From JABGQS01 sp963666505 (GTDB lineage: Bacteria; Bacillota; Clostridia; Christensenellales; SZUA-584), in contig CAXXXL010000002.1 in the NCBI GenBank assembly GCA_963666505.2, forward strand, positions 186,001 through 250,000: a DNA stretch of 64,000 bases, written 5' to 3'. Of this stretch, positions 7,034 to 15,402 are shown in pieces (within the stretch, counting starts at the first letter, position 1; each line of letters opens with the position of its first letter). Below the pieces are notes generated by a model, which was given only the letters and a program-made list of their open reading frames with translations, was not told the DNA's origin and did no database searches. The position numbers were made by a program, and so were the translations under genes.

Positions 7034-9457
7034 TTATTTTAGCTTTTTAAAGGCCGGCTTAGCGTCCTTTATATACATCTCGACTTTGTCACCAAGGCTT
7101 ATAGTACCTTCCAGTATCTCCTCTGAAAGTTCGTCTTCGACCAATTGCTGTATCATACGCCTCAGCGGTCTTGCTCCGTAAACTTCGTCATAACCATTCT
7201 CAGCAAGGTATTCAACAGCCTTATCAGTGTAGCTTAGCTCCATATCTCTCTCTTTTAGCCGCTCGCCTACAGTATTCATCATAAGCTCAGCTATTTTCTT
7301 TATATCGTCCTTCGTCAGCTTATGAAACACTATGATATCGTCAAGTCTGTTTATGAACTCCGGCCTGAACTCTTTTTTGAGCTGTTCCATTATGCCTTCT
7401 TTCATGCGCTCATATCCACCGTTGCTCGCCTGAGGTGTAAAGCCGATCTGCTTGGAATTTTCTATTCCATGCGCGCCTATATTAGACGTCATTATTATCA
7501 CGCAGTTTTTAAAGTCTACCATGCGGCCCTGTGAGTCTGTCAGCCTTCCATCTTCAAGTATCTGAAGCAGTATGTTGAACACGTCCGGGTGTGCTTTTTC
7601 GATCTCGTCGAGCAGCAGCACGGAATATGGGTTTCTCCTTAACTTTTCAGTCAACTGTCCACCCTCGTCGAAGCCGACATAGCCCGGAGGCGAGCCGATT
7701 AGCTTGCTTACAGTGTGCTTCTCCATATACTCCGACATATCAAGTCTTATCATTGCCTCTTCGTCACCGAACATTGCCTCTGCCAGCGCACGGGACAGCT
7801 CTGTCTTGCCTACGCCCGTCGGCCCAAGGAATATAAACGAGCCTACAGGACGCTTGGGGTCTTTTAGCCCGGCTCTCGAGCGTCTTATCGCCTTGGAGAC
7901 GGCAACACACGCTTCGTTCTGTCCTATCACTCTTTTATGCAGCGTTTCCTCCAGCCGCATCAGCCGCTTTGCCTCGTCCTCCGTCAGCTTGACCACCGGA
8001 ATATTAGTCCATGAAGAAACTATCTGAGCGATCTCTGCTTCGGTCACGCTGCCCACTTTCTTCTGTGTATCTTTCTCCCATTCCTTCTTGAGCTGCTTCA
8101 TCTTCTTATCGAGGCTTTTCTCCTCGTCCCGAAGTTCTGCGGCTTTTTCGAAATTCTGATGAGCTATCGCCTGCTCCTTTTCTTTCCTTATCTCCCCCAC
8201 TTTATCTTCTATGTCTTTAAGGTCCGGCGGAGCTGTGTATATACTCAGTCTCACTTTTGAAGCCGCCTCGTCCATAAGGTCTATCGCCTTGTCAGGCAGG
8301 AACCTGTCCATCAGATACCTGTCCGAGAGCTCGACGGCGGCACTTAGCGCTTCGTCGGTTATCTTTACTCTGTGGTGCGCTTCATACTTATCACGCAGCC
8401 CCTTTAGTATCTCAATCGTCTCTTCCTTCGTAGGTTCACCCACTTTTACAGGCTGGAATCTTCTTTCCAGTGCAGCATCTTTTTCTATATTCTTTCTGTA
8501 TTCGTCGTATGTTGTGGCCCCGACTACCTGTATCTCTCCCCTTGCGAGTGCCGGCTTTAATATGTTTGCAGCGTCCATTGCACCTTCCGCTGCACCAGCC
8601 CCTACGATCGTGTGTATCTCGTCAATAAAAAGTATCACTTCGCCTGATGCCTTTAGCTCTTTGAGTGCTTCCTTGAGCCTGTCTTCGAATTCTCCTCTAT
8701 ATTTTGTACCGGCTATCATTCCTGCAAGATCCAGCGAAACAACACGTTTGCCACGCAGAAGCTCCGGCACCTTGCCGTCTACTATCCTCTGTGCAAGCCC
8801 TTCGGCTATAGAAGATTTACCGACTCCCGGCTCACCTATCAGCACCGGATTGTTCTTTGTGCGCCTGGAAAGAACCTGGGTTATCCTCTCGATTTCCTGT
8901 ATCCTTCCTATAACCGGGTCAAGTTCTCCATTCTTTGCGGCCTTAGTTAAGTCGATACCGAAAGTATCCAGCTTCGGAGTTTCAGATTTTTTTTCTGTAC
9001 CGGCTTTCTGCTTCATGTTGTCTCCGGCAGCTTTGATGATGCCGCTCTCGATCTCTTTTACGTCTACGCCTATCTCGCTTAGTATCTTGAACGCAACGCC
9101 TTCTTTTTCGGTAACAAGTGCATAAAGAATATGCTCTGTACCGACGTAATTCTGCTGCATCTGCCTCGATATCGCCATGCTCATCTCGAGTATTTTCTTA
9201 GTCCTTGGAGTATAACTGAATGCTTCGGAAAACTTATAGTCGCCTTTACCTATAAGCGCTTCGATGTTTTCTGTAACAGCTTGCTCGTTTACACCAGCCA
9301 TATTCAGCAGGTTGGCTGCAACCCCCTGTTTCTCCTCTATCAATCCAAGCAGAAGATGCTCTGTACCAACATAGTTGTGCCCTAGCTCCTTTGCTTTCTC
9401 TTCCGCCATTTTTAGCGCTGTTTTTGCGCCTTCTGTAAATCTGTTGAATATATCCAT
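7034..9457 (-). CDS. clpC: AAA+ unfoldase ClpC, regulatory subunit of Clp protease
   Basis: 807 residues, full length for ClpC. It unfolds proteins and feeds them to ClpP; in Gram-positives, McsB-phosphorylated arginine serves as a degradation tag. Domains in order: two Clp-N repeats (about 1-145), AAA-1 with Walker A GEPGVGKSS (about 207) and Walker B FIDEIHT, a middle domain containing an UVR-type motif (NFEKAAELRDEEK, about 430), AAA-2 with GPTGVGKTEL (about 545), and a C-terminal D2-small domain. An IGF tripeptide in KQIGFTPQ is the expected ClpP-docking loop. It is last in the ctsR-mcsA-mcsB-clpC operon, 15 bases after mcsB, and presumably repressed by CtsR. Confidence 0.97.
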   Translation of the reverse strand: MDIFNRFTEGAKTALKMAEEKAKELGHNYVGTEHLLLGLIEEKQGVAANLLNMAGVNEQAVTENIEALIGKGDYKFSEAFSYTPRTKKILEMSMAISRQMQQNYVGTEHILYALVTEKEGVAFKILSEIGVDVKEIESGIIKAAGDNMKQKAGTEKKSETPKLDTFGIDLTKAAKNGELDPVIGRIQEIERITQVLSRRTKNNPVLIGEPGVGKSSIAEGLAQRIVDGKVPELLRGKRVVSLDLAGMIAGTKYRGEFEDRLKEALKELKASGEVILFIDEIHTIVGAGAAEGAMDAANILKPALARGEIQVVGATTYDEYRKNIEKDAALERRFQPVKVGEPTKEETIEILKGLRDKYEAHHRVKITDEALSAAVELSDRYLMDRFLPDKAIDLMDEAASKVRLSIYTAPPDLKDIEDKVGEIRKEKEQAIAHQNFEKAAELRDEEKSLDKKMKQLKKEWEKDTQKKVGSVTEAEIAQIVSSWTNIPVVKLTEDEAKRLMRLEETLHKRVIGQNEACVAVSKAIRRSRAGLKDPKRPVGSFIFLGPTGVGKTELSRALAEAMFGDEEAMIRLDMSEYMEKHTVSKLIGSPPGYVGFDEGGQLTEKLRRNPYSVLLLDEIEKAHPDVFNILLQILEDGRLTDSQGRMVDFKNCVIIMTSNIGAHGIENSKQIGFTPQASNGGYERMKEGIMEQLKKEFRPEFINRLDDIIVFHKLTKDDIKKIAELMMNTVGERLKERDMELSYTDKAVEYLAENGYDEVYGARPLRRMIQQLVEDELSEEILEGTISLGDKVEMYIKDAKPAFKKLK

Positions 9458-9472
9458 AAAATATTAACCCCC

Positions 9473-10486
9473 TTATTTGCTGAAGACCTGCCGCATCATA
9501 TCGGCACGTTTTATGTCCCGCTGCTGCGCATTCATGCCGGCGCTTTCACCGGCGATTATTGCCGGCCGCGAATCCATCATTACAGCATATAGCTCGCTGC
9601 TCTGCTGTCCCTCTACTATGCCAAGCGCAACGCCCAGCGCAACATCGGATATAAGTTTCTGGGCTTCCATATAGCCCATCCTGCGTGCATTTTTAAGAAC
9701 GCCTATTGCTCTGAATATCTTATCCTCTAACAATATCCCAAGGTTCTTATACATCCCTTTTCTCGTGTTTCTTTCATATTCCATAACTGTGCCTGCTGTC
9801 TTTGTAAGCCTGTTTATGATATCCTGCTCTGAAACGCCCAGAGTTACCTGGTTGGATATTTGATAGAACGAGCCTGAAGCTGCGCTTCCCTCACCGAAAG
9901 CGCCTCTTACCGTCATCCCGACTTTTGTAATAAGGCTGGATATCCGGCGTATGCCCTTGCTTGCCGTAAGCCCCGGCAGATGCATCATAACCGAAGCCCG
10001 AAGCCCTGTGCCTACGTTTGTAGGACAGCTCGTCAGAAACCCGAACTGGTCGTCGAAAGCGTATCTGACATCGTCGGAAAGCATTTTATCAAGATGGTCG
10101 ATATTGCTGTAGGCTTTGCTGGGTGCAAACCCTGAAACAAGGCTCTGCAGACGAAAATGGTCTTCCTCCAATATCATAACGCTTATGCTCTCATCAACGC
10201 TTTTTATAAGCCCGCCGTATTTGTTGTTCTTAGCAAGCTCACTGCTTATTATATGCCGCTCTGTCAGCGCTTTTATTTCCAGTTCGTCCAGATCACTCAG
10301 CCTTCTATAGCTGAACTCTGACGACCTGAGCAAACTGTTTTTTGCCGCATCATGTACTTTTTCAATATCCTGAGGATCCTTTATCTTTGCAGGAAAAGGA
10401 GTATCGGCAAGGTTTCTTGCAAGCCTCATACGTGAAGAAACGACGACGTCGTTTTCAGGCGCATCCTCTTTTAACCATCTGGGCAT
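9473..10486 (-). CDS. mcsB: Protein-arginine kinase McsB
   Basis: 337 residues related to the catalytic part of guanido (creatine/arginine) kinases. It phosphorylates arginine side chains of misfolded proteins to mark them for ClpC-ClpP, and in the family it also inactivates CtsR under stress. Family landmarks are VVSSRMRLARN near residues 15-25, the phosphate-binding CPTNVGTGLRASVM near residue 153, and the C-terminal RDIKRADMMRQ region typical of McsB. The start ATG is preceded by AAGGTGAG. It begins two bases after the mcsA stop, so it is probably co-translated with its activator McsA. Confidence 0.95.
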   Translation of the reverse strand: MPRWLKEDAPENDVVVSSRMRLARNLADTPFPAKIKDPQDIEKVHDAAKNSLLRSSEFSYRRLSDLDELEIKALTERHIISSELAKNNKYGGLIKSVDESISVMILEEDHFRLQSLVSGFAPSKAYSNIDHLDKMLSDDVRYAFDDQFGFLTSCPTNVGTGLRASVMMHLPGLTASKGIRRISSLITKVGMTVRGAFGEGSAASGSFYQISNQVTLGVSEQDIINRLTKTAGTVMEYERNTRKGMYKNLGILLEDKIFRAIGVLKNARRMGYMEAQKLISDVALGVALGIVEGQQSSELYAVMMDSRPAIIAGESAGMNAQQRDIKRADMMRQVFSK

Positions 10487-10488
10487 GC

Positions 10489-10989
10489 CTACTCACCTTC
10501 CTTTTCAATCAGGGCTATTTCATCACGCAGTATCGCTGCCTGCTCGAAGTTCTCAGTTTCAATCGCAGCTTTCAGCTCTTTTTTAAGCTTGTCTCTTTTG
10601 CTCTGCCTGTTTTCTTTTTCAACATCCACTTTTACCCTCTGACCAGGCATCTTGCCTTTATGCTCTGTGTTCATGTGTATGCCTTTCAGCAGCGGGATTA
10701 CGCTTTGCCTGAAAACGCTATAGCAGTTCGCACAGCCTAGTTTTCCCGTCTTGGAAAACTCATCAAGCGTCGTGCCGCAGTTTTTGCATACTAAAACATC
10801 AGACTCCTCCTTGTCATAGAAAGAGCTCATAAAATCATTGAAATTAGGGCCAACAACGCTTGTTGCCTTGCCCTTCTTTGCAGCACACTGCGGACAAAGG
10901 TGCAGTGTCTTTACCTGCCCGTTCGTAAACGTAGTCAGATGCACAGTTGCCTGATTCTTTAAACAATTATCACACAGCATCATCATCAT
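10489..10989 (-). CDS. mcsA: McsA, zinc-finger activator of McsB with UVR motif
   Basis: About 166 residues. Four CxxC pairs are visible (CDNC, CPQC, CKNC, CANC), forming two treble-clef zinc sites, followed by a basic linker and a C-terminal UVR motif (FEQAAILRDEIALIEKE) of the kind that contacts ClpC or Uvr partners. In characterised systems McsA activates McsB kinase and senses metal or thiol stress. The gene overlaps the end of ctsR by about 20 bases. Four consecutive ATG codons (10989, 10986, 10983, 10980) follow an AGAGAGG sequence, so the exact start is ambiguous by up to three residues. Confidence 0.93.
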   Translation of the reverse strand: MMMMLCDNCLKNQATVHLTTFTNGQVKTLHLCPQCAAKKGKATSVVGPNFNDFMSSFYDKEESDVLVCKNCGTTLDEFSKTGKLGCANCYSVFRQSVIPLLKGIHMNTEHKGKMPGQRVKVDVEKENRQSKRDKLKKELKAAIETENFEQAAILRDEIALIEKEGE

Positions 10990-11449
10990 CCTCTCTGCTC
11001 AGCAGTATAAGCAGCATCTGCTTTAATATGCTGGCTCTTAACCTGTCTTTTAATACAACTGGAATGTTGAGCGCTTTTGCGGAAACAGCCGCGCTCATTA
11101 TCTCTGCTTCGCCCCTGCTTACGGCTCCGCTCTCTGCCAGTCTTATAATAATATCTCCAGCATCCCTTTCTGTTATCTCATCACCTATCCTGCTTGTAAC
11201 AAGTAAAAACAGATGGTCTGATTTATCGACCTTAAGCCTTACGACACGGATATATCCGCCGCCGCCTCTCCTGCTTTCCGTAATATAGCCTCTGTCGGGT
11301 GTAAACCTGGTTGCAAGTACATAGTTGATCTGAGACGGTGCGCAATTGAAATGCTGGGCAAGCTCGTTGCGCTGCAAATCGATCCTGTCTTCATATTCGT
11401 TCATCAGTTCTTTGATGAACTTTTCAATCGTATCACTTAATACCGACAC
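10970..11449 (-). CDS. ctsR: CtsR, repressor of class III heat-shock genes
   Basis: 159 residues. An N-terminal winged helix-turn-helix (RNELAQHFNCAPSQINYVLATRF, about residues 27-49) is followed by the glycine-rich beta-wing ESRRGGGGYIRV (about 58-69), whose tetraglycine senses temperature in characterised CtsR. The C-terminal dimerisation part ends with an unusual run of acidic residues. CtsR represses clp genes by binding tandem heptads; such a box lies just upstream of this gene, so autoregulation is likely. It is first gene of the mcsA-mcsB-clpC operon and overlaps mcsA. Confidence 0.95.
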   Translation of the reverse strand: MSVLSDTIEKFIKELMNEYEDRIDLQRNELAQHFNCAPSQINYVLATRFTPDRGYITESRRGGGGYIRVVRLKVDKSDHLFLLVTSRIGDEITERDAGDIIIRLAESGAVSRGEAEIMSAAVSAKALNIPVVLKDRLRASILKQMLLILLSREDDDDAV

Positions 11450-11470
11450 AATTTCACCCCAATCCGAAGG

Positions 11471-11487
11471 TTTGACTATCTTTGACC
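11471..11487 (-). promoter_or_regulatory. CtsR operator (tandem heptad box)
   Basis: On the minus strand the site reads GGTCAAA-GAT-AGTCAAA, a full match to the known CtsR consensus of two RGTCAAA heptads with a three-base spacer. It covers the start region of transcription, 10 bases downstream of the -10 element and 21 bases before the ctsR start codon. Confidence 0.92.
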
Positions 11488-11497
11488 TTCAACTTAT

Positions 11498-11525
11498 ATT
11501 ATACACAAATAAGAAGTATTTGCAA
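11498..11525 (-). promoter_or_regulatory. SigA promoter of the ctsR-mcsAB-clpC operon
   Basis: On the minus strand, TTGCAA (11520-11525), 16 bases, then TATAAT (11498-11503). The CtsR box directly follows, so repressor binding would block this promoter. Confidence 0.8.
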
Positions 11526-11630
11526 TAGTTTGAGTTTGATATGATACAGTGATTTTATAAAATTAATGTAAACAAAAAACCTGGCTGCTTTTTAATTTAA
11601 CCTTTTTTATCAATATCCTGGTTAGATAAA

Positions 11631-12617
11631 TCAGAAAAGCATCTTTGAAGGGTCTGCATTTTGCTCCAGCGGGGTTATAGAAGCCTGCGTAAAGCCTGCT
11701 GCATAGCCTATCATAGCGGCGTTGTCGGTGCAGTACTTCTGCTCAGGAAGATAAAGTTTTACACACTGTTTCTTCGCCCTTTTTTCAAACTCTGCCCGAA
11801 GTGCGCCGTTTGATGACACACCTCCCGCAATACCGACTACATCTATCCCCTCACGCCGTGCGGCCTCAAAGGTGTTGTCGGCAAGAAATTCTACCGCTTC
11901 TTTTTGGAAGCTGGCGGCTATGTCCGCTTTGTTGTATCCTTCGCCCTTCTGGTTCATGTTGTGCATGTGATTAATAACTGCTGTTTTCAGGCCGCTGAAA
12001 GTAAAGTCAAGATGGTCCTCGCCCCTAAAGCCTCTTGTGTATTCGTATACTGCCTTTCCCTTTTTGGCAAGCTGCTCCAGCTTCGGGCCTCCGGGATATC
12101 CAAGACCCAGCACCCTTGCGGTCTTATCAAAAGCTTCACCGACTGCATCGTCCCTCGTCTTTGCTATCAGTCTGTAATTACCATATCCCTCTACAACAGC
12201 GATATGAGAATGGCCTCCCGACACAATAAGGCATAAAAACGGCGGCTGCAGCTCTTTGTGCGATATATAAAGCGAGCATATGTGTCCTTCTATATGGTGC
12301 ACCGGAATGAGCGGCACCTCAAGAGCGTACGCAAGCCCTTTTGCATACGAAACGCCGACCAGCAGCGCACCAACCAACCCCGGTCCGTCGGTGACTGCAA
12401 CAGCGTCAACATCCCTCATCGTTTTGCCTGCGCTGCTAAGCGCTTCGTCAACGATGTATGGTATCTTCATTATATGGTTTCGTGATGCGATTTCTGGCAC
12501 CACTCCGCCGTATTTTTCGTGTTCCGGCTGTGTATAGACTGCGTTGCTTAAAACCTTTCTGCCCTGCGTTAATGCGGCAGCGGTCTCGTCACAGGATGTC
12601 TCAATAGCCAGAATCAC
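11631..12617 (-). CDS. tsaD: tRNA N6-threonylcarbamoyladenosine transferase subunit TsaD
   Basis: Catalytic subunit of the TsaB-TsaD-TsaE complex that installs t6A37 on ANN-decoding tRNAs. The preferred start is a GTG at 12617 with GAGG five bases upstream, giving 328 residues beginning MILAIETSCDET. Longer alternatives (TTG at 12635, or 12677) would overlap the upstream gene. ASKHA-fold and metal-binding landmarks are seen: IETSCDETAAA, HHIEGH with the two metal-ligand histidines, VSGGHSH, and GGVSSNGALR near the C-terminus. tsaB and tsaE are not in this window. The gene follows the DUF1461-type membrane protein gene by about 7 bases. Confidence 0.93.
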   Translation of the reverse strand: MILAIETSCDETAAALTQGRKVLSNAVYTQPEHEKYGGVVPEIASRNHIMKIPYIVDEALSSAGKTMRDVDAVAVTDGPGLVGALLVGVSYAKGLAYALEVPLIPVHHIEGHICSLYISHKELQPPFLCLIVSGGHSHIAVVEGYGNYRLIAKTRDDAVGEAFDKTARVLGLGYPGGPKLEQLAKKGKAVYEYTRGFRGEDHLDFTFSGLKTAVINHMHNMNQKGEGYNKADIAASFQKEAVEFLADNTFEAARREGIDVVGIAGGVSSNGALRAEFEKRAKKQCVKLYLPEQKYCTDNAAMIGYAAGFTQASITPLEQNADPSKMLF

Positions 12618-12624
12618 TTTATCC

Positions 12625-13335
12625 TCACTGCTCAACTTTTTTAACTGCCTTTCTTTTATACAACTTGATGCCGACAAATGCTGCTGCGTTGAATATTACG
12701 AATATTGAAACGAATCTTATGATTATTCTCGTTACCAGGTCGAAGAAGAACTGCTCTGGCACCATCATGATAAGCACATCTGTGTATGGATTCAGCAGCC
12801 ATAGATCGTTGGTGAAAAACACGTGGTGGAACGATGTCCAAAACGTGTTGAAATCTGACACCGCAAATATCGTCAGCGCCGCTGTGACAACAAGAAAAGC
12901 CCCGGATGTTATGAGGAAAGATCTGCATAATATCTTCAGTGCCCTTCTTCTGCTGATTATGAACGCAAGCAGAATCAGAACAGGTGCAGCTATAAGGCAT
13001 ATTGTTCTTAAGTTGCGTGCGCTTATGTAGAGCGCCTGAACGTCCACCATATGAGCTTTTTCACGTTCACCGAACACTTCCTGCTCTTCGCCCGCTATCT
13101 CTGCCGAAACATCAAGGCTGGGCGCCCTGCCCGCTGTGTATTTTATAAGTACATCAGTCACACGTTCTAAACCTTCTTCACTGATGCCAATGCTTTGAGC
13201 TGTATCAAGCTTATCGTATTCGTTTTTATAAAAGCTGCTGTTTAGCGCAAACATCTCTATGCTGACGACCAGAATGGCAATAATCATCATTATGCTTGCA
13301 AATACACTGAATAATACTGTAAAAAATCGCTTCAT
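12625..13335 (-). CDS. TIGR01906/DUF1461 family integral membrane protein
   Basis: 236 residues from an ATG at 13335 preceded by AAAGGAG. Four or five membrane helices are visible: one at the N-terminus, then an extracytoplasmic stretch of roughly 80 residues, then three or four helices. The conserved family signature is present in the second half: FHHVFFTNDLWLLNP, followed by TDVLIMMVPEQFFFD. Members occur widely in Firmicutes but have no established function. It is placed just upstream of tsaD, probably as one transcript. Confidence 0.75.
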   Translation of the reverse strand: MKRFFTVLFSVFASIMMIIAILVVSIEMFALNSSFYKNEYDKLDTAQSIGISEEGLERVTDVLIKYTAGRAPSLDVSAEIAGEEQEVFGEREKAHMVDVQALYISARNLRTICLIAAPVLILLAFIISRRRALKILCRSFLITSGAFLVVTAALTIFAVSDFNTFWTSFHHVFFTNDLWLLNPYTDVLIMMVPEQFFFDLVTRIIIRFVSIFVIFNAAAFVGIKLYKRKAVKKVEQ

Positions 13336-13440
13336 TTCTGCTCCTTTAATCACATATGAGACCGCTATGACAAAGCAGCCTCATAATAATCAAATGCTAT
13401 TGTGTTTTTCTTTGGCGCTCAATAAAGAATATTGAGACTC

Positions 13441-13836
13441 CTATCTTACCCTCTTTAGATCATCTTTGAACTTGCGTCTGAACAATATCACATATATCAC
13501 TATCGCAGGTACTATAATTATAACCCCGCCGATATAAGGCCACATTTCATACGCAGGATCTGTTATTAAAAAATCCAGTACTCCCGAAATTACAGCCGCC
13601 GGACCGATTATCCACAAGAATTTCTGAAGGAACTTGTTGGCTTCCTTCTGCATCGATGCAGGGTAATCGTTTCTGAATGCTGCACCCTTTCCCGTAATCG
13701 CAGAATATATAGCGAAAACACCTGCCGCTACCATAATCAAAGAGAATAAATTATCAAACATCCCCGCTTGACCTGTTGTTTCCGCAGCCTCAGTTGCGGC
13801 TTCATCCAGCCCTATCAGGCTAATTAACATACTCAA
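13441..13836 (-). CDS. Small three-helix membrane protein, unknown function
   Basis: 131 residues. The start is probably TTG at 13836 (AGAGGTG five bases upstream) or ATG at 13830. A short N-terminal segment precedes three hydrophobic helices (about 27-48, 72-92 and 99-118), and the tail is basic (RRKFKDDLKRVR). A polar segment between helices 1 and 2 contains NDYPASMQKEANKFL. The family was not recognised. It lies 10 bases downstream of cysS on the same strand and is probably co-transcribed with it. Confidence 0.65.
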   Translation of the reverse strand: MSMLISLIGLDEAATEAAETTGQAGMFDNLFSLIMVAAGVFAIYSAITGKGAAFRNDYPASMQKEANKFLQKFLWIIGPAAVISGVLDFLITDPAYEMWPYIGGVIIIVPAIVIYVILFRRKFKDDLKRVR

Positions 13837-13846
13837 AACTACACCT

Positions 13847-15226
13847 CTATTTTTTATTTATTTTTACACCTTCCGGCGTATCCTTCAATTCATATCCGAG
13901 TTCTTCAATTCTGTCTCTTAACTCATCAGCTTTTGCATAGTTCTTCTCTTCGCGTGCCTGCTGGCGTTCCTGCGCAAGCCTGCCTACTTCTTCCGGCACG
14001 CTTTGTTCTTCCTTCAGTTCTATTCCAAGCACTTCAAGGATGCTGTCCAAAGCTTCAAGAGCTCTGCCGGCGTTATTTCTGCCCTTGTTGTCTTCAAATG
14101 CAAGGTTAACTTCTTTAATATATTCGAACACCGCGCCTATTGCACCTGCTGTGTTAAGGTCGTCGTCCATCTGCTGTCTGAAACGGCTGTCCAGCCTGCT
14201 TATCATATCGTCTGTTTCAACCTTTTCATCGCTGCCGTTATCCATAATGAAATTAAGATTCTCCCTGCACGTCTTTATGCGTGTCATGGCGGCATCAGCC
14301 TGTTCAATCAGCTCCTCGGAAAAATTTATAGGATTTCTGTAGTGCGAAGATAGCATAAAAAACCGAACAATTGAAAGGTCATACTTCTTTGCAATATCAC
14401 GTACGGTAAAGAAGTTGCCTTTAGACTTACTCATCTTCTGATTGTCAATATTTATATAGCCGTTGTGCATCCAATAGTTTGCAAACGCTTTGCCTGTCGC
14501 GCCTTCGCTCTGCGCTATCTCGTTTTCATGATGCGGAAACACAAGGTCCTGACCGCCGCCGTGAATATCGAACGTTTCGCCCAGATACTTCATGCTCATA
14601 GCACTGCACTCAATATGCCATCCCGGTCTTCCCTTGCCCCAGGGGCTGTCCCATGAGTCTTCCCCCTCCTTCGCAGCCTTCCAAAGCGCAAAGTCCTCCG
14701 GGTTCCTCTTGATATCTGCTACGTCTATCCTTGCTCCGGCCTTTAGATCCTCCATGGACTGTCCGGAAAGTTTTCCGTAATCCGGAAAGCTGGAAACATC
14801 ATAATAAACGTCTCCGTCAACTTCGTATGCGTGGCCGTTATCCACAAGCCGCTTCACGAGCTTTATTATATCACCTATATGTTTTGTTGCCAAAGGATGA
14901 TAGTCTGCTTCTTTTACGCCCAGCCCCTGTGCATCTTTGTAATACTCGTTTATAAACTTTTGCCCAAGCTCCGCCAGAGTTACGCCCTCTTTCTGCGCCC
15001 GTGCAATCATCTTATCGTCGACGTCAGTAAAATTCTGAACGAAAGTAACATCATATCCGATATACTCAAGATATCTCCTTAAAGTATCAAATATAATGAA
15101 TGGTCTTGCGTTTCCTATATGGAAGAAGTCGTAAACGGTTGGCCCGCAGGCATATATCTTTGCCTTGCCCTGCTCTACCGGAACGAACTCTTGTTTTTTT
15201 CTCGCCATCGTGTTGTAAATCTTCAA
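13847..15226 (-). CDS. cysS: Cysteine--tRNA ligase
   Basis: 459 residues, normal length for this class I synthetase. Visible landmarks are the zinc-ligand Cys in YACGPTVYD (about residue 27), the HIGH-type motif HIGNARP (about 37), the second zinc region IECSAMS...GGQDLVFPHHENE (about 205-235), and KMSKSKGN (about 265-272). The C-terminal DALR-like and anticodon-binding region follows. It is transcribed from a clear SigA promoter. The 175-base leader shows no T-box. Confidence 0.97.
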   Translation of the reverse strand: MKIYNTMARKKQEFVPVEQGKAKIYACGPTVYDFFHIGNARPFIIFDTLRRYLEYIGYDVTFVQNFTDVDDKMIARAQKEGVTLAELGQKFINEYYKDAQGLGVKEADYHPLATKHIGDIIKLVKRLVDNGHAYEVDGDVYYDVSSFPDYGKLSGQSMEDLKAGARIDVADIKRNPEDFALWKAAKEGEDSWDSPWGKGRPGWHIECSAMSMKYLGETFDIHGGGQDLVFPHHENEIAQSEGATGKAFANYWMHNGYINIDNQKMSKSKGNFFTVRDIAKKYDLSIVRFFMLSSHYRNPINFSEELIEQADAAMTRIKTCRENLNFIMDNGSDEKVETDDMISRLDSRFRQQMDDDLNTAGAIGAVFEYIKEVNLAFEDNKGRNNAGRALEALDSILEVLGIELKEEQSVPEEVGRLAQERQQAREEKNYAKADELRDRIEELGYELKDTPEGVKINKK

Positions 15227-15281
15227 CGTCTGCCATCCTTATTTGTTTTATTACATGAAGTTTCTACCGCTTCTGAACTGC

Positions 15282-15311
15282 AGTATACAGGAAAAACGAC
15301 TGTTTAGTCAA
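15282..15311 (-). promoter_or_regulatory. SigA promoter of cysS
   Basis: On the minus strand, TTGACT (15306-15311), 18 bases, then TATACT (15282-15287). It lies about 56 bases before the cysS start codon. Confidence 0.75.
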
Positions 15312-15402
15312 CTGCGTCACAAGCTCTGTTTTTAATAAGAGCACCAGAGGAAACCCCGCCGATGCTCTTTCAAAGCTATATTATTGCATTTGAGCACATT
15401 CT

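Noticed and set aside
8211..9125. A 304-codon open frame on the plus strand opposite clpC
   Set aside because: It is Ser/Leu rich, has no ribosome site and lies wholly antisense to a strongly conserved gene; it is a shadow of clpC codon usage.
15330..15366. Hairpin AAGAGCATC/GGTGCTCTT after ftsZ as a terminator
   Set aside because: The 9-bp stem is real but is not followed by a T run on either strand, so it was not listed as a terminator.
15227..15402. Possible T-box riboswitch upstream of cysS
   Set aside because: No T-box consensus, specifier stem or antiterminator; only a normal promoter and short leader.
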